64,000 nt of DNA, from assembly GCF_016595245.1 (NCBI RefSeq), contig NZ_JAENHM010000051.1:79946-143945 (forward strand), read 5' to 3'. A program made the translations under genes and the position numbers. This DNA comes from Azospirillum endophyticum (GTDB taxonomy: Bacteria > Pseudomonadota > Alphaproteobacteria > Azospirillales > Azospirillaceae). Below the pieces are notes generated by a model. That model was given only the letters and a program-made list of their open reading frames with translations. It was not told where the DNA came from and made no database searches. Below, one piece after another: positions 27,499 through 36,473 of this stretch; within the stretch, counting starts at the first letter, position 1; the number at the start of each line of letters is the position of its first letter.

Positions 27499-28110
27499 TC
27501 AGCTTTTCGACGTCTGGTGAATCGACGGCATGCGGATGAGGTCGCCCAGCCGGGCATAGGTGGGACCGGCGACCCGGGCGATCGGGTCGAGCGCCGCCGT
27601 CTCGACCTTGCCGTCGACGACCAGCCCGTCGCGGAGATGGATGACCAGCACCTCGCCGACCAGAAGGCGGCTGCGGGTCTCGCCGAACTCGATGCAGTGC
27701 CGGAACCGGCATTCCATCGCCACCGGCGCCGCGGCGAGGCGCGGCACCGCGATCCGCTCGCCGGACACGGTGTCCAGCCCGAGCATTTCGGCCTCGCTGA
27801 CGTCGGGCGGAAATTCGATGGCACTGCGGTGGACGGCCTCGATCAGCGGACTGTCGGCGATGTGGACCACGAATTCGCCCGTGCGCAGGATGTTGTTGGC
27901 GGTGTCCTTGTAGCGGCCGGCCTTGTGGCCGACGCTGATGGCGAGCATCGGCGGCTTGGGCGCCACGAACGTGAAGGCGCTGAAGGGAGCCAGGTTGACG
28001 CCGCCCGCCGGCGAAATCGTCGTCACCCAGGCAATCGGACGGGGAACGACCAGGCCAGTAATCAGGCGATAGGACCGTTCCGCATCCAGATCCTCGACGG
28101 CAATGCGCAT
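27499..28110 (-). CDS. Flavin reductase-like FMN-binding protein
   Basis: 203 residues. Flavin-reductase-like domain: GLVVPRPIAWVTTIS, NLAPFSAFTFVAPKPPM, and KDTANNILRTGEFVVHI. Such proteins bind FMN and supply FMNH2 to two-component monooxygenases. No monooxygenase component is encoded nearby, so its partner is elsewhere or it has another role. First gene of the catabolic operon, divergent from the IclR regulator. Confidence 0.9.
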   Translation of the reverse strand: MRIAVEDLDAERSYRLITGLVVPRPIAWVTTISPAGGVNLAPFSAFTFVAPKPPMLAISVGHKAGRYKDTANNILRTGEFVVHIADSPLIEAVHRSAIEFPPDVSEAEMLGLDTVSGERIAVPRLAAAPVAMECRFRHCIEFGETRSRLLVGEVLVIHLRDGLVVDGKVETAALDPIARVAGPTYARLGDLIRMPSIHQTSKS

Positions 28111-28212
28111 GGTTTTTCTCCGCGGAAACCGGGGGGCGATCCGCCGGCCACCGCTGCGGAAAGATTGTTTGTATTGCGATTATTCTGTTCTGCTGATTGC
28201 AGGATTCCACGC

Positions 28213-28262
28213 TTGGCTGGGTCAGCCAATTGAAAAGCGGCAAAACTGTCCATAATATGGAC
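28213..28262. promoter_or_regulatory. Two palindromes between the catabolic operon and iclR
   Basis: TTGGCTG-GGT-CAGCCAA (28213-28229) and the 15-bp GTCCATAATATGGAC (28248-28262) are perfect inverted repeats in the 180-bp divergent region. IclR proteins bind such palindromes, so these are candidate operators; the second lies 28 bp before the iclR-type ATG. Confidence 0.5.
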
Positions 28263-28290
28263 TCGACGTGAGGCAGGCGGGGGTGCGGCA

Positions 28291-29127
28291 ATGGGCGGGC
28301 CCGATGACGGCCATGGGGATCCGGCGGATCGGCCAACGGATGTCCGGCCAGTAGACATCCGGCCGGCCGACGGCGCGCAGAGCATCCGCCGGGCGTTGAC
28401 GATCCTGCGGATCATCGCCGAAGGTCGCGATGCCGGCGTGTCGTTGTCGGAGGTGGCGCGTGTCACCGAGATCAGCCGTCCGACGGTGCACCGGATCGTC
28501 CGTGTCCTGCTTGAAGAGGGGGTGGTGGAGCAGAAGCCGAGAAGCCGGCGCTACGCCATCGGCGAGCAGGTGCCGCTGCTGGCCCTGGCAAGATCGTCGC
28601 GGTCGCCGTTGCTGGCGGCGGCGCAGCGTCCCCTGGACGAGCTGTCGCAGGCCTTGGGCGACACCCTGTTCCTGACCATCCGCACCGGCTTGGACACGCT
28701 GTGCGTCGCCCGCCGCATCGGCCCTTTCCCGATCCAGGTCATTTCGCTGGAGGTCGGCACGCGCCGGCCCCTGGGTGTCAGCAGTGCCGGCATCGCCCTG
28801 CTGTCCCTGATACCGCCCGAACAGGCGGCCGACATCCTGGAACGCAACCGTGAGCGGTTCAAGCGCTACCGCGCGACCGAGGGGACCGCCGCCGCCGAGG
28901 TTTCCGAGGCGCGCAGGCTGGGCTTCTGCATCCGCAACATCGGGCTGGTGCCGGGGACCAAGGCGATCTCCGTGGCCTTCACCGGACCGGACGGAAGCCT
29001 CCAGGCCGCCTTGACCCTCGCCGCGGTGCAGCGGCGGCTGACCGCAAGGCGGGAGTGGGACGTGGTCGAGAGGCTGCGGGACGGGGTGGGGGCGATCATG
29101 GCCGGGCTGGGAGGTGGGAAGCCGTGA
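28291..29127 (+). CDS. IclR-family transcriptional regulator
   Basis: 278 residues. A 28-residue polar, Asp/Pro-rich lead is followed by an IclR winged HTH (SIRRALTILRIIAEG; LSEVARVTEISRPTVHRIV) and the GAF-like effector domain with TLFLTIRTGLDTLCVARR and PLGVSSAGIALLS. It faces the seven-gene catabolic operon, so it is its likely activator or repressor. Confidence 0.92.
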   Translation: MGGPDDGHGDPADRPTDVRPVDIRPADGAQSIRRALTILRIIAEGRDAGVSLSEVARVTEISRPTVHRIVRVLLEEGVVEQKPRSRRYAIGEQVPLLALARSSRSPLLAAAQRPLDELSQALGDTLFLTIRTGLDTLCVARRIGPFPIQVISLEVGTRRPLGVSSAGIALLSLIPPEQAADILERNRERFKRYRATEGTAAAEVSEARRLGFCIRNIGLVPGTKAISVAFTGPDGSLQAALTLAAVQRRLTARREWDVVERLRDGVGAIMAGLGGGKP

Positions 29128-29170
29128 GGGCACGGGCGAAGCCCGGGCACCCGGGCCCGCCTGCGACGGC

Positions 29171-31507
29171 TCACGACTTGAGCAGCAAGGCTCTTGCCGC
29201 CTGCTCCAGTTGACGCGGCGTGAAGGGCTTCTCCAGCACCGGTGCCGCCCGCCCACTGGCGATGTCCTTGCCGTAGCCGGTGGCGAAGAGGAAGGGGACT
29301 TGGCGCAGCGACAGGATGTCGGCGATCGGGAAGGACTGCCGGCCCTGCACATTGACGTCCAGGATGGCGAAATCCAGCTCGGGCTCCGCCGCGACCAGGC
29401 GGAGCGCCTCGTCGACGGTGGTCGCCGGGCCGATGACCGTGCAGCCCAGCGCTTCCAGGGCGTCCTGCGTCACCATGGCGAGCACCGCGTCGTCCTCGAC
29501 GACCAGCACCTGGGAGCCGTCCAGGCCGGTTGCGGGGGCAGCCGCGGCCTTCGCCGGTTGCGGGGCGCTTGCCGGTTCCCTGTGGATGAGACGGTCGGCG
29601 GCGACGACGACGGTGCAATGCAGTCCCGCCGGCTCCCAGGCGAAGGCCGCCGATCCTCCGAGCTGGCCGGCGGCGGTCGCGGTGATCAGCCGGGTGCCGA
29701 AGCCGGTGCGGCCCGGCGGCGACACCGGCGGGCCGTCGACCTCCCGCCAGTCGATCCGGGCGGCGCCGTCGCCGCTCCGGCTCCAGCCCACCTCGACGCG
29801 GCCTTGCGGGTGCGACAGGGCGCCGTATTTGGAGGCGTTGGTGGCGAGTTCATGCAGCACCATGCCGACGGCCTGAACCGTATCGGCCGCGACCGTCAGC
29901 TCCGGCCCGGCCATCCGCAGGCGCCCGCTCGCCTCGCCGCCGAGATAGGGTGCCAACTCCTCCCGGATCACCTCGCGCAGGGCCAAGCCGGTCCACCGGT
30001 GCCGGGCGAGGAGCTGGTGGGTGCGGGCGAGCGCGCCGACCCGCCGTTCAACCGCCTCGATGAAGCCGTCCACCGTCTCCGCCTTGGTGAGGCGCATCAC
30101 GGCCTGGACCACGGCGAGCACGTTCTTGGCCCGGTGGTCGACCTCGCGCATCAGCAGGCTCTGGCTGCTCTCGGCCGCCTTGCGGGCCGTCACGTCGTGG
30201 CCCTGGACGAAGATGCCGGACACTCGTCCGTCGGGACCGGTGATCGGCTGGTAGACGATGTCCTGAAAGACTTCGGCCGGCGGACCGCCGGGTTGCCGCT
30301 GAAGCAGCACCCGGACGCCGTGGCCGACGAACGGCTCTCCAGAGGCATAGACTTGGTCGAGGAGCTCGAGATAACCCTGTCCCTCGATCTCGGGCAGGGC
30401 CTCGCGGACCGGCTTGCCGATGATGTCGCGGCGGCCGACGGCTTGGTAGTAGGCGTCGTTCACCAATTCGATGACATGCTGCGGACCGTCGAGAATGGCG
30501 ATGAAGCCGGGGGCCTGCGCGAACAGCCGCCGCAGGTGCTGGCGTTCGGCGTCGATGTGCCTGGTCTTCTCGGCGACCGCCTGGGCCTGCAGGGCGGCTT
30601 CGGCCCGCTTGCGGTCGGTGATGTCGGCCACCGCGCCGGGAAAGCGCCGGGGCCGGCCGTTCGCATCCAGCTCACAAGCCCCGCGCACCAGGACCCATCG
30701 TTGCTCCCCTCCCCGCCCGAACACCCGGTATTCGACCTCGTAGTCGTCGCCGGTGCGCATCGCCTCCTGGATCGCCGCATTGACGGCGGACCAGTCGGCG
30801 GGATGGATGGCCGCCGTCACGACCGAGAGCGGCACGCCGCGCTCCATCTGCTCGGGATCGAGGTTGAACAGGTCGCAGAAGGTGGCGTTCGCCACGAAGC
30901 GATCGGTCGGCACATGCCAGACGAACGTCCCGAGACGGCCGGCACGAACGGTCAGACGATAGCTTCCGCGGACATTCTCCAGCTGGTCCTCCGCACCTTT
31001 CCGGGCGCGGATCGCTTGGTATTCCGCCGTGCTTTCGAAAGCGGTGACCAGGATGCCGGCGACGGCCCCCGCTTCGTTCCGCAGGGGGCTGTAGGTCAGA
31101 TCGAACCACGCGTCCTCCGGACCGCCATGGCGCTCCACGATCAGCTTCTGGCTCTTGCGGGAGCGTGCCTCCCCCTGTCGCACGGTCTCGTGGATCGGGG
31201 CGATCAGGGCGAACAGGTCGGGCCAGCACTCATGGGCGGGACAACCGAGGATGTCCGGATGCTTGGCCCCGGCCATGGCGGCAAAGCCGTCATTGTAGAT
31301 TTGGACGAGGTCGGCTCCCCACAGGACACACATCGGGTTGGGCGAACCGAGGATGAGATCGACGGCCGTGCGCAGGCTCTGCGGCCAAGCGTCGACAGGC
31401 CCGAGGCGGCTCGTCGACCAGTCGCCGCCCCGCAGTAGCGCACCCATGGCGCCGCCTCCGCAGGGCCACGGGTGATCACGATGGGCAGTCAACACGTCTT
31501 GCGGCAT
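29171..31507 (-). CDS. Hybrid HWE-type sensor histidine kinase with C-terminal receiver
   Basis: 778 residues, no transmembrane segment. PAS-type sensor domains cover about 40-160, 185-300 and 325-445 (the last two end in DITDRK and DVTARK). The kinase core has phospho-acceptor His458 in MREVDHRAKNVLAV, HELATNASKYGAL and the WRE variant of the HWE motif (IDWREVDGPP). A receiver starts near 665 (VLVVEDDAV, phospho-Asp717 in ILDVNV, Lys in LEKPF). It is a cytosolic hybrid kinase, possibly sensing light, redox or a soluble ligand. No flavin-binding cysteine motif was recognised. Confidence 0.92.
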   Translation of the reverse strand: MPQDVLTAHRDHPWPCGGGAMGALLRGGDWSTSRLGPVDAWPQSLRTAVDLILGSPNPMCVLWGADLVQIYNDGFAAMAGAKHPDILGCPAHECWPDLFALIAPIHETVRQGEARSRKSQKLIVERHGGPEDAWFDLTYSPLRNEAGAVAGILVTAFESTAEYQAIRARKGAEDQLENVRGSYRLTVRAGRLGTFVWHVPTDRFVANATFCDLFNLDPEQMERGVPLSVVTAAIHPADWSAVNAAIQEAMRTGDDYEVEYRVFGRGGEQRWVLVRGACELDANGRPRRFPGAVADITDRKRAEAALQAQAVAEKTRHIDAERQHLRRLFAQAPGFIAILDGPQHVIELVNDAYYQAVGRRDIIGKPVREALPEIEGQGYLELLDQVYASGEPFVGHGVRVLLQRQPGGPPAEVFQDIVYQPITGPDGRVSGIFVQGHDVTARKAAESSQSLLMREVDHRAKNVLAVVQAVMRLTKAETVDGFIEAVERRVGALARTHQLLARHRWTGLALREVIREELAPYLGGEASGRLRMAGPELTVAADTVQAVGMVLHELATNASKYGALSHPQGRVEVGWSRSGDGAARIDWREVDGPPVSPPGRTGFGTRLITATAAGQLGGSAAFAWEPAGLHCTVVVAADRLIHREPASAPQPAKAAAAPATGLDGSQVLVVEDDAVLAMVTQDALEALGCTVIGPATTVDEALRLVAAEPELDFAILDVNVQGRQSFPIADILSLRQVPFLFATGYGKDIASGRAAPVLEKPFTPRQLEQAARALLLKS

Positions 31508-32128
31508 GCGGCGACTCTCGTGCGGGTTGCACCCGCTGGTACGGGCCAGCGGACGGATGTGCGGGGCGCCGAGGCCAGCCTGCGAAGCGGGCCATCCTGG
31601 TCGCGCCCACGTGCCGTCTCAACAGGGCCGCGGCTTCATCGGTCCACCGCCCTGCCGGGAAAGGCGCGACTTTTCGGACGATGACCTCCGGAAGGCTTCC
31701 GACGGAAGGCCTGCTTCAGCGCCATGGCGGGAACGGTCGGGGCGAAGCGTAAGGCCGGGTTCCGAGTGGACCGATGACGGCGCCGCTCGGGGTTCGTGAG
31801 CCCATGGGGATGTTGCGGGTCGAGGGTCGACGTTCGAGGCGCGGCACGCCGGACCCCAGGATGCCCCTCTCCCGGCCGTCAGTGCCGTGAAGGAGGCTGT
31901 GAAGGAATCGAACTTATATGAGACAGCCCTGATCTGGCAGGCGTGCACATCTCCCACTCGTCATCCCCGCGGAGGCGGGGAACCAGGATTTCCAACACAA
32001 GTGCTTGTGAAGACTGGATTCCCGCCTTCGCGGGAATGACGGTCGAGAGAAGCGCACGATGCGATCCAACGCGACGTGGTTCGAACTTGGGGCTTCTCTC
32101 AGCGAGTCCTCGGTTGCATCACAGCCGC
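31508..32128. other. Intergenic region between CheY-like and HWE kinase genes
   Basis: About 620 bp. The right part (31508-31888), upstream of nothing on the plus strand and 5' of the HWE kinase on the minus strand, shows no gene and no clear promoter. 31889-32105 holds repeat copy A. Confidence 0.5.
31889..32105. repeat. 216-bp repeat, copy A, with an internal 83-bp palindromic element
   Basis: Direct repeat of 33939-34154. The central 135 bp (31908-32042) differs at only a few positions from copy B. Inside it, 31959-32041 has imperfect terminal inverted repeats (CGTCATCCCCGCGGAGGCGG and, in the other arm, TTCCCGCCTTCGCGGGAATG), each of which is itself a hairpin. It lies 24 bp beyond the stop of the CheY-like gene. 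Confidence 0.85.
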
Positions 32129-32488
32129 TCACCCATCCAGCATGCCCTTGACCGTCGTCACCAGGGTGTGCATCGGAAACGGTTTGCGTAGCACCGTCAG
32201 GCGCCCGCCCTCTTCCGGCGGGTAGCCCTCGCTGTATCCGCTCATGACGATGATCCGGGCATGGGGGCGACGTTGACGGACCTCCCGGATCAGCTCCAGG
32301 CCGCCCATGCCGGGCATGCGAAGATCGGTCAGAAGAAGATCGGAGCGATCCTCGCACTCCGCGATCAACGCTTCCCGGCCGTCATGGCACACCGTGACCC
32401 GGAAACCTTCGTCCTGCAGCGCAAGGGACAGGGCAAACGCCACAAGGTCTTCATCGTCGACGACGAGGATGTGAGGCTGCCGGTCCAT
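32129..32488 (-). CDS. Single-domain CheY-like response regulator
   Basis: 119 residues, receiver domain only: HILVVDDED acidic pocket, phospho-Asp55 in LLLTDLRMPGMGG, Ser/Thr in VMSGYSE and Lys102 in LRKPFP. No output domain, so it works by phosphotransfer or protein contact. It may exchange phosphate with the nearby kinases. The ATG at 32488 starts the receiver; an upstream extension adds only basic residues. Confidence 0.9.
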   Translation of the reverse strand: MDRQPHILVVDDEDLVAFALSLALQDEGFRVTVCHDGREALIAECEDRSDLLLTDLRMPGMGGLELIREVRQRRPHARIIVMSGYSEGYPPEEGGRLTVLRKPFPMHTLVTTVKGMLDG

Positions 32489-32788
32489 GACACTCGTTTC
32501 CACAGGGTTTGAAGATCGCCGCCACCGCCGCTTGGGGAGCACAACAGGCGATGAAGGGACTCGGACCGGTTCGTTCCGGTGCGCCCTGCGGAAAAATCGG
32601 GATGTTGCATCGGTGCATCACCGGCGCAGGGGGGCGCCGCGTGCGAATCCATGCCTATGTGGCTGCTTCAGGTGTTTTCTAAATGCAGTCCATAAAAAAC
32701 AAACCTGTCAATGAGGTTGTCAAGCTCGTGCCGCAATCTCTCCGGACATTCCGTGTGGAGGGAAAAGCAGAGAAAGATCGTGTATTTC
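32489..32788. other. Intergenic region between LuxR-type and CheY-like regulators
   Basis: 300 bp, locally AT-rich around 32680-32720 (several A-runs). No gene supported. It probably contains the promoter of the CheY-like gene on the minus strand, but no hexamer pair stands out. Confidence 0.4.
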
Positions 32789-33499
32789 CTATGAGGATCG
32801 AGCCAGGCCCATGCCATCGGCGATCTCGTCCGCATGCGAATATTGTTCCGATAAGACTCCATTGCGCTTGGCCCAGATCGCTGCCTGCGTGCGATTGGTT
32901 ACATTGATCTTCCGCAGGACACGTTTGAGAATGACCTTGACGTGGGATTCGCTCGTCCGGAGGCTTTTGGCGATCTCCTTATTGGAATGCCCATTCATGA
33001 GATGGCCCAAGATCACCGTGTCGTCGTCGCCCAGTCCTTCGGGAGACGCCGCGGCGGCGGCTGATCCTGCTTGCGTGCGCTTCACCAGCAGATGGGCCAA
33101 CTCCGTCGGGAAGACCCGCTCGCCGGTCAGGACGAGTTCCAGCGATTGCACCAGGGCTGCGGGAGAAATCTCCTTCACCAGATATCCACGCACCCCGGCA
33201 TTGAAGGCCGTTGCAAGGCGACGGGGGCAGAGGACGGCGTCGAGAACGACCGGATGGCTGGCCGGTGTGGTCGGGGGCATGGTGACGAACCGGATGAGAT
33301 CGTCGTCGGCAACCGCCGAGATGTCCATGAGGATGATGTCCGGGACCAGCCCGGCCTCTGCGATCCGGTTCCCCACCTCCGCAGGATTGCCGCATTCACC
33401 GATGACGGAGAGCGGCGTTCCCTGGAGCAGAAGCCGAAGAATGTGGCGATGCAATCGGCTGGCATCGACAAGGAGGATGGTGGCGGTGGCACTCGTCAT
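32789..33499 (-). CDS. LuxR/NarL-type response regulator
   Basis: 236 residues. Receiver-like domain (phospho-Asp59 in IILMDIS, Lys in YLVKEIS) followed by a GerE helix-turn-helix (about 160-222; MNGHSNKEIAKSLRTSESHV). The first acidic pocket reads LLVDAS, one acidic residue instead of the usual two, so phosphorylation may be weak or altered. Encoded between two sensor kinases; its targets are unknown. Confidence 0.9.
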   Translation of the reverse strand: MTSATATILLVDASRLHRHILRLLLQGTPLSVIGECGNPAEVGNRIAEAGLVPDIILMDISAVADDDLIRFVTMPPTTPASHPVVLDAVLCPRRLATAFNAGVRGYLVKEISPAALVQSLELVLTGERVFPTELAHLLVKRTQAGSAAAAASPEGLGDDDTVILGHLMNGHSNKEIAKSLRTSESHVKVILKRVLRKINVTNRTQAAIWAKRNGVLSEQYSHADEIADGMGLARSS

Positions 33500-34256
33500 T
33501 CGAAGCCGTCCTCAGGTGGGTGGCCGGGCGTGCCTCGGATGTCGGGGCACCTTCCAGCCAAGCTGGCAACGGAAAAGGAACGGTGCGGTCCGTCGGTTTA
33601 TTCCGTCGGAAGTCGACGCAGGCGCGCAGGGCGGCGATACGAGTTGTTCGGCGATGCTGCGTTCTTCTCTCGTCTATTGGGGATTTTTATTTTAAAAAGC
33701 GCGCTGTTTCTCGTGTCGGCCAAAATTTTCTCGCTGGTATCCGCCTTCAGGTCTTTTGTGATATTTTTGTGGCATGGGTTGTCTGCTTTGCGGCCTTGAG
33801 CCCGGCTGCCGCAAGGAAACGAGGTTACGGTCCAGGGGCTTGAAGCGGCCGAATTCCCAGTTTCGCGTCTATGCGCTGGCCTCGGCAGGCTTGCCGTCAT
33901 TGCAGCCGAGAGCGTGCCCTGTCGACCGTCACTTCCGCAAAGGAGCCTATGAAGAAATCGAACTTATATGAGAAAGCCCTGATCTGGCAGGCGTGCACAT
34001 CTCCCACTCGTCATCCCCGCGGAGGCGGGGAACCAGGATTTCCAACACAAGTGCTTGTAAAGGCTGGATTCCCGCCTTCGCGGGAATGACGGCCGAGGTA
34101 AGCACGCGATGCGATGGACGCAAAGCGCTTTAAACTTGAGGCCTCTCTCAGCGAATACCCGATTTCTTCACAAACTCGAAGGCGGGCTCCACTCCAACAA
34201 AGCGCATGTGCGGGAGGTCTGCCGAAATCCGGAGCCTCCCGCCTATCCCGCCGCCG
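33500..34256. other. Intergenic region between GAF kinase and LuxR-type regulator
   Basis: About 757 bp. 33690-33780 is AT-rich with T- and A-runs and probably includes the promoter of the LuxR-type gene (minus strand). 33939-34154 is repeat copy B. No gene supported. Confidence 0.5.
33939..34154. repeat. 216-bp repeat, copy B
   Basis: Direct repeat of copy A, offset by 2050 bp and in the same orientation, with the same internal 83-bp palindromic element (34009-34091). It lies about 100 bp beyond the stop of the GAF histidine kinase gene, so each copy follows the 3' end of a two-component gene. Confidence 0.85.
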
Positions 34257-35975
34257 TCACGCCTTCAGCGGCATCCTGAAGGTGAAGCTTGTCTCGTCGG
34301 CGTCGGAGCGCACGTCGATCCTGCCGCCATGGGCCTGGGCAATCTGGGAGGCGATGTAGAGCCCCAGCCCCAGTCCCTGGCTCCCGGCGGTTCCTTCCCC
34401 CCGCTTGAACGGCAGGAAGAGCGCGTCGACCCCGTCGGGCGGGATGGGGTGGCCGGCGTTGGTCACGCAAATGGCCAGTTCACCTTCGACAACGGTTCCG
34501 TCGATCCGCACCGGTGTGCTTTCGGCGCCGTGGGTGACGGCGTTCGACAGCAGGTTGGATGCCAGTTGGGCGAGCCGGAGATGGTCGGCGACGACGGTGG
34601 CGGGCAGGCCGAAGACCGCGGAGATCTCGCGGTCCGGATGGGCGATCCGCATTTCGGCGACGACATGCCGGAGCATCGCCGCCAGATCGCCGTCCGTCAT
34701 CGCCAGCGCGATCCCGCCGCCCATCCGCGCCCGCGCCAGATCCATCACGTTTTCGACGAGCCCGGTCATTCGCAAGAGGCTGGCCTTCATCAGCTCGAGC
34801 ACCAGCGGGCTTTGCCCGGTCCAGCCGTCCTGCAGCAGGCGGGTCGTCCCGGCGTCCAGTGCCGCGACGGGGTTGCGCAGGTCGTGCCCGACCATCGCGA
34901 TGAACCGTTCGCGCAGCTCCGCCAGCTCACGCTCCCGTTCGAGCGACGCGGTCGCCGCTCTGAAGCGGGCATCGGCATCGAGATGGTGGGCGATGAGCTC
35001 GGCGAACAGCCTGAAGGCGCCCAGCACTTCCGGGTCGTCGATCTTGGTGGGATTGGGATCGATGGCGCAGAGCGTTCCCCAGAACTCGCCGTCCGCCAGG
35101 ATGATCGGTTCGGAGATGTAGCTCCGCAGCCCGTAGATCCGGGGGGTATGGTGGTCGCGATACCGGGGATCCGCGGCGGCGTCCTCGAAGACGATGGTCC
35201 GGCGATCGCTCCGCACCTCGGTGCAGAGGGTGCTCTCGACCGGCAATTCGTCGCCGGGCTTGAGGCCGAAACCCAGCGGATCGAGCACTTGGCAGGCGAC
35301 CCAGCGCGTCTCCGTCACGCGGGCGACCGCCGCGAAGCCCATGCCGGTCATGCGCAGCACGACGTCGAGGATGGTCGGCACGGCGGCGATGCCGGCGATT
35401 TTCCCGACGGTCCCGGCGATGTCCTCGGCGGTGGTTTCGTGTCCCGCTGTCCGAGGATAGGCTTGGGCGGTCTTCAGCGCTGCGATCACCCGGGCGTTTT
35501 CCAGGGCCGTCGCGGCGGCTTCCGCCAGCGCCTCGAGCGTTTCGACCTCCCAGCCTTCCGGGCTGTAGGGCTGCGACCAGTAGGCCCCGATCGCCGCGAC
35601 CGGATCGTCGACACGCACCGGCGCCATCGCCAGCGCGCGCACGAAGGTGGCGCGGTAGAGGTCGTGGGGAATGCGGTCGTCCAGGGCGATGTCGGGAATG
35701 ACGGCGGTTTTCCGGTTGATCATCGACCATCCGCTGATGCAGGCGGAGGCGGGAAATTTCTGCCCCTTCCAGAGCGGGCCGATCGCGTCCTCCTCCACGT
35801 AATGGCAGAGGCCGCCGTCCTTCAGCACGATGGCGATGCCCTGACACCCGATCAGGGAACGTGCGCTCGCGCGAATGGTCGCGACGACCTCGTCCGTGCT
35901 CCGGGCCCGCGATATCTGCGTGAGCGCCTTCGCGAGCGTGGCGAACGGCGTGGAAGGTCTGGATCGCTGATCCAT
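34257..35975 (-). CDS. GAF-domain sensor histidine kinase
   Basis: 572 residues, cytosolic. Two GAF domains (about 25-165 and 195-330; the second contains CTEVRSDRRTIVFEDAAADP and ends near GTLCAIDP, as in GAF kinases of the bacteriophytochrome or redox kind). A HisKA dimerisation helix with His364 in MVGHDLRNPVAAL and a HATPase with NLLSNAVTHG and GLGLGLYIA follow. The chromophore or ligand is unknown. Possible partner of the CheY-like or LuxR-type regulators next door. Confidence 0.92.
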   Translation of the reverse strand: MDQRSRPSTPFATLAKALTQISRARSTDEVVATIRASARSLIGCQGIAIVLKDGGLCHYVEEDAIGPLWKGQKFPASACISGWSMINRKTAVIPDIALDDRIPHDLYRATFVRALAMAPVRVDDPVAAIGAYWSQPYSPEGWEVETLEALAEAAATALENARVIAALKTAQAYPRTAGHETTAEDIAGTVGKIAGIAAVPTILDVVLRMTGMGFAAVARVTETRWVACQVLDPLGFGLKPGDELPVESTLCTEVRSDRRTIVFEDAAADPRYRDHHTPRIYGLRSYISEPIILADGEFWGTLCAIDPNPTKIDDPEVLGAFRLFAELIAHHLDADARFRAATASLERERELAELRERFIAMVGHDLRNPVAALDAGTTRLLQDGWTGQSPLVLELMKASLLRMTGLVENVMDLARARMGGGIALAMTDGDLAAMLRHVVAEMRIAHPDREISAVFGLPATVVADHLRLAQLASNLLSNAVTHGAESTPVRIDGTVVEGELAICVTNAGHPIPPDGVDALFLPFKRGEGTAGSQGLGLGLYIASQIAQAHGGRIDVRSDADETSFTFRMPLKA

Positions 35976-36087
35976 GGACGACGATTCTCTCTGGCGAAGG
36001 TCGTTTCAGCAAGCCCGCAATTTCGCATGAATTCTCTGCGAAAGGTAGGGACATCGGCGGAACGTCCGGGCCCGGCCGCCCCTTGGC

Positions 36088-36145
36088 GGCATATGCAAAC
36101 CCTATATTTCCGGGCCGCACGTCCCCCATCGCATTCCTATGTGCG
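36088..36145 (+). promoter_or_regulatory. Kdp-type upstream element, copy 1
   Basis: GGCATAT, 8 nt, TATATTT, then a CCGG-rich spacer, CCCCCATCG and CATTCCTATG. The same order and spacing recur at 36474-36530. It precedes the small ORF at 36206. The repeated GGCATAT-N8-TATATTT could be a KdpE operator and the trailing AT-rich part a -10 region. Confidence 0.5.
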
Positions 36146-36205
36146 TCGGCCGTCTTCTGACGGCAGTCCCGGCATCGGGTCCGGGCACTGGATTGCGAGG
36201 CTGCC

Positions 36206-36424
36206 ATGCATGCGAAACCGGCTCGCGCATCGACCGTCGGGAATGTCCGGTCTTCGGCACGAAGGAAGTTCGGCCATCCGGACAGGCCGGGAGAGGCCGC
36301 TTCCGGTCCGATATCCTCCGCGCCCTCCCCGCGCGAGGTCCTCGGCGAAGCGGGCCTGACCGTCGCGGTCTTCCTGCTGATCGCTCTGGCGTTGCAGATG
36401 CTGGGCCTTTGGCTCGGGGGCTGA
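36206..36424 (+). CDS. Small single-TM protein upstream of kdp
   Basis: 72 residues. The first 45 are basic and polar; residues 50-68 (LTVAVFLLIALALQMLGLW) form one transmembrane helix. No family recognised. Support for it being real is the upstream element shared with the kdp operon (36088-36145 versus 36474-36530) and GAGG before the ATG. It could be a K+-stress membrane peptide. It could also be a chance frame. Confidence 0.4.
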   Translation: MHAKPARASTVGNVRSSARRKFGHPDRPGEAASGPISSAPSPREVLGEAGLTVAVFLLIALALQMLGLWLGG

Positions 36425-36473
36425 CCCCGATGCCGGCGGCGTGGCGGCCAAGCCGCGCGCCGAGCCGGGCGGT

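Noticed and set aside
29128..29170. GC-rich stem between iclR and the HWE kinase as a terminator
   Set aside because: A CGGGC-GAA-GCCCG hairpin is possible but only five pairs long and lacks a T-tract, so it is not called.
31908..34092. The two 216-bp copies as a composite transposon
   Set aside because: The sequence between them contains only response-regulator genes and no transposase, and the flanks show no target duplication.
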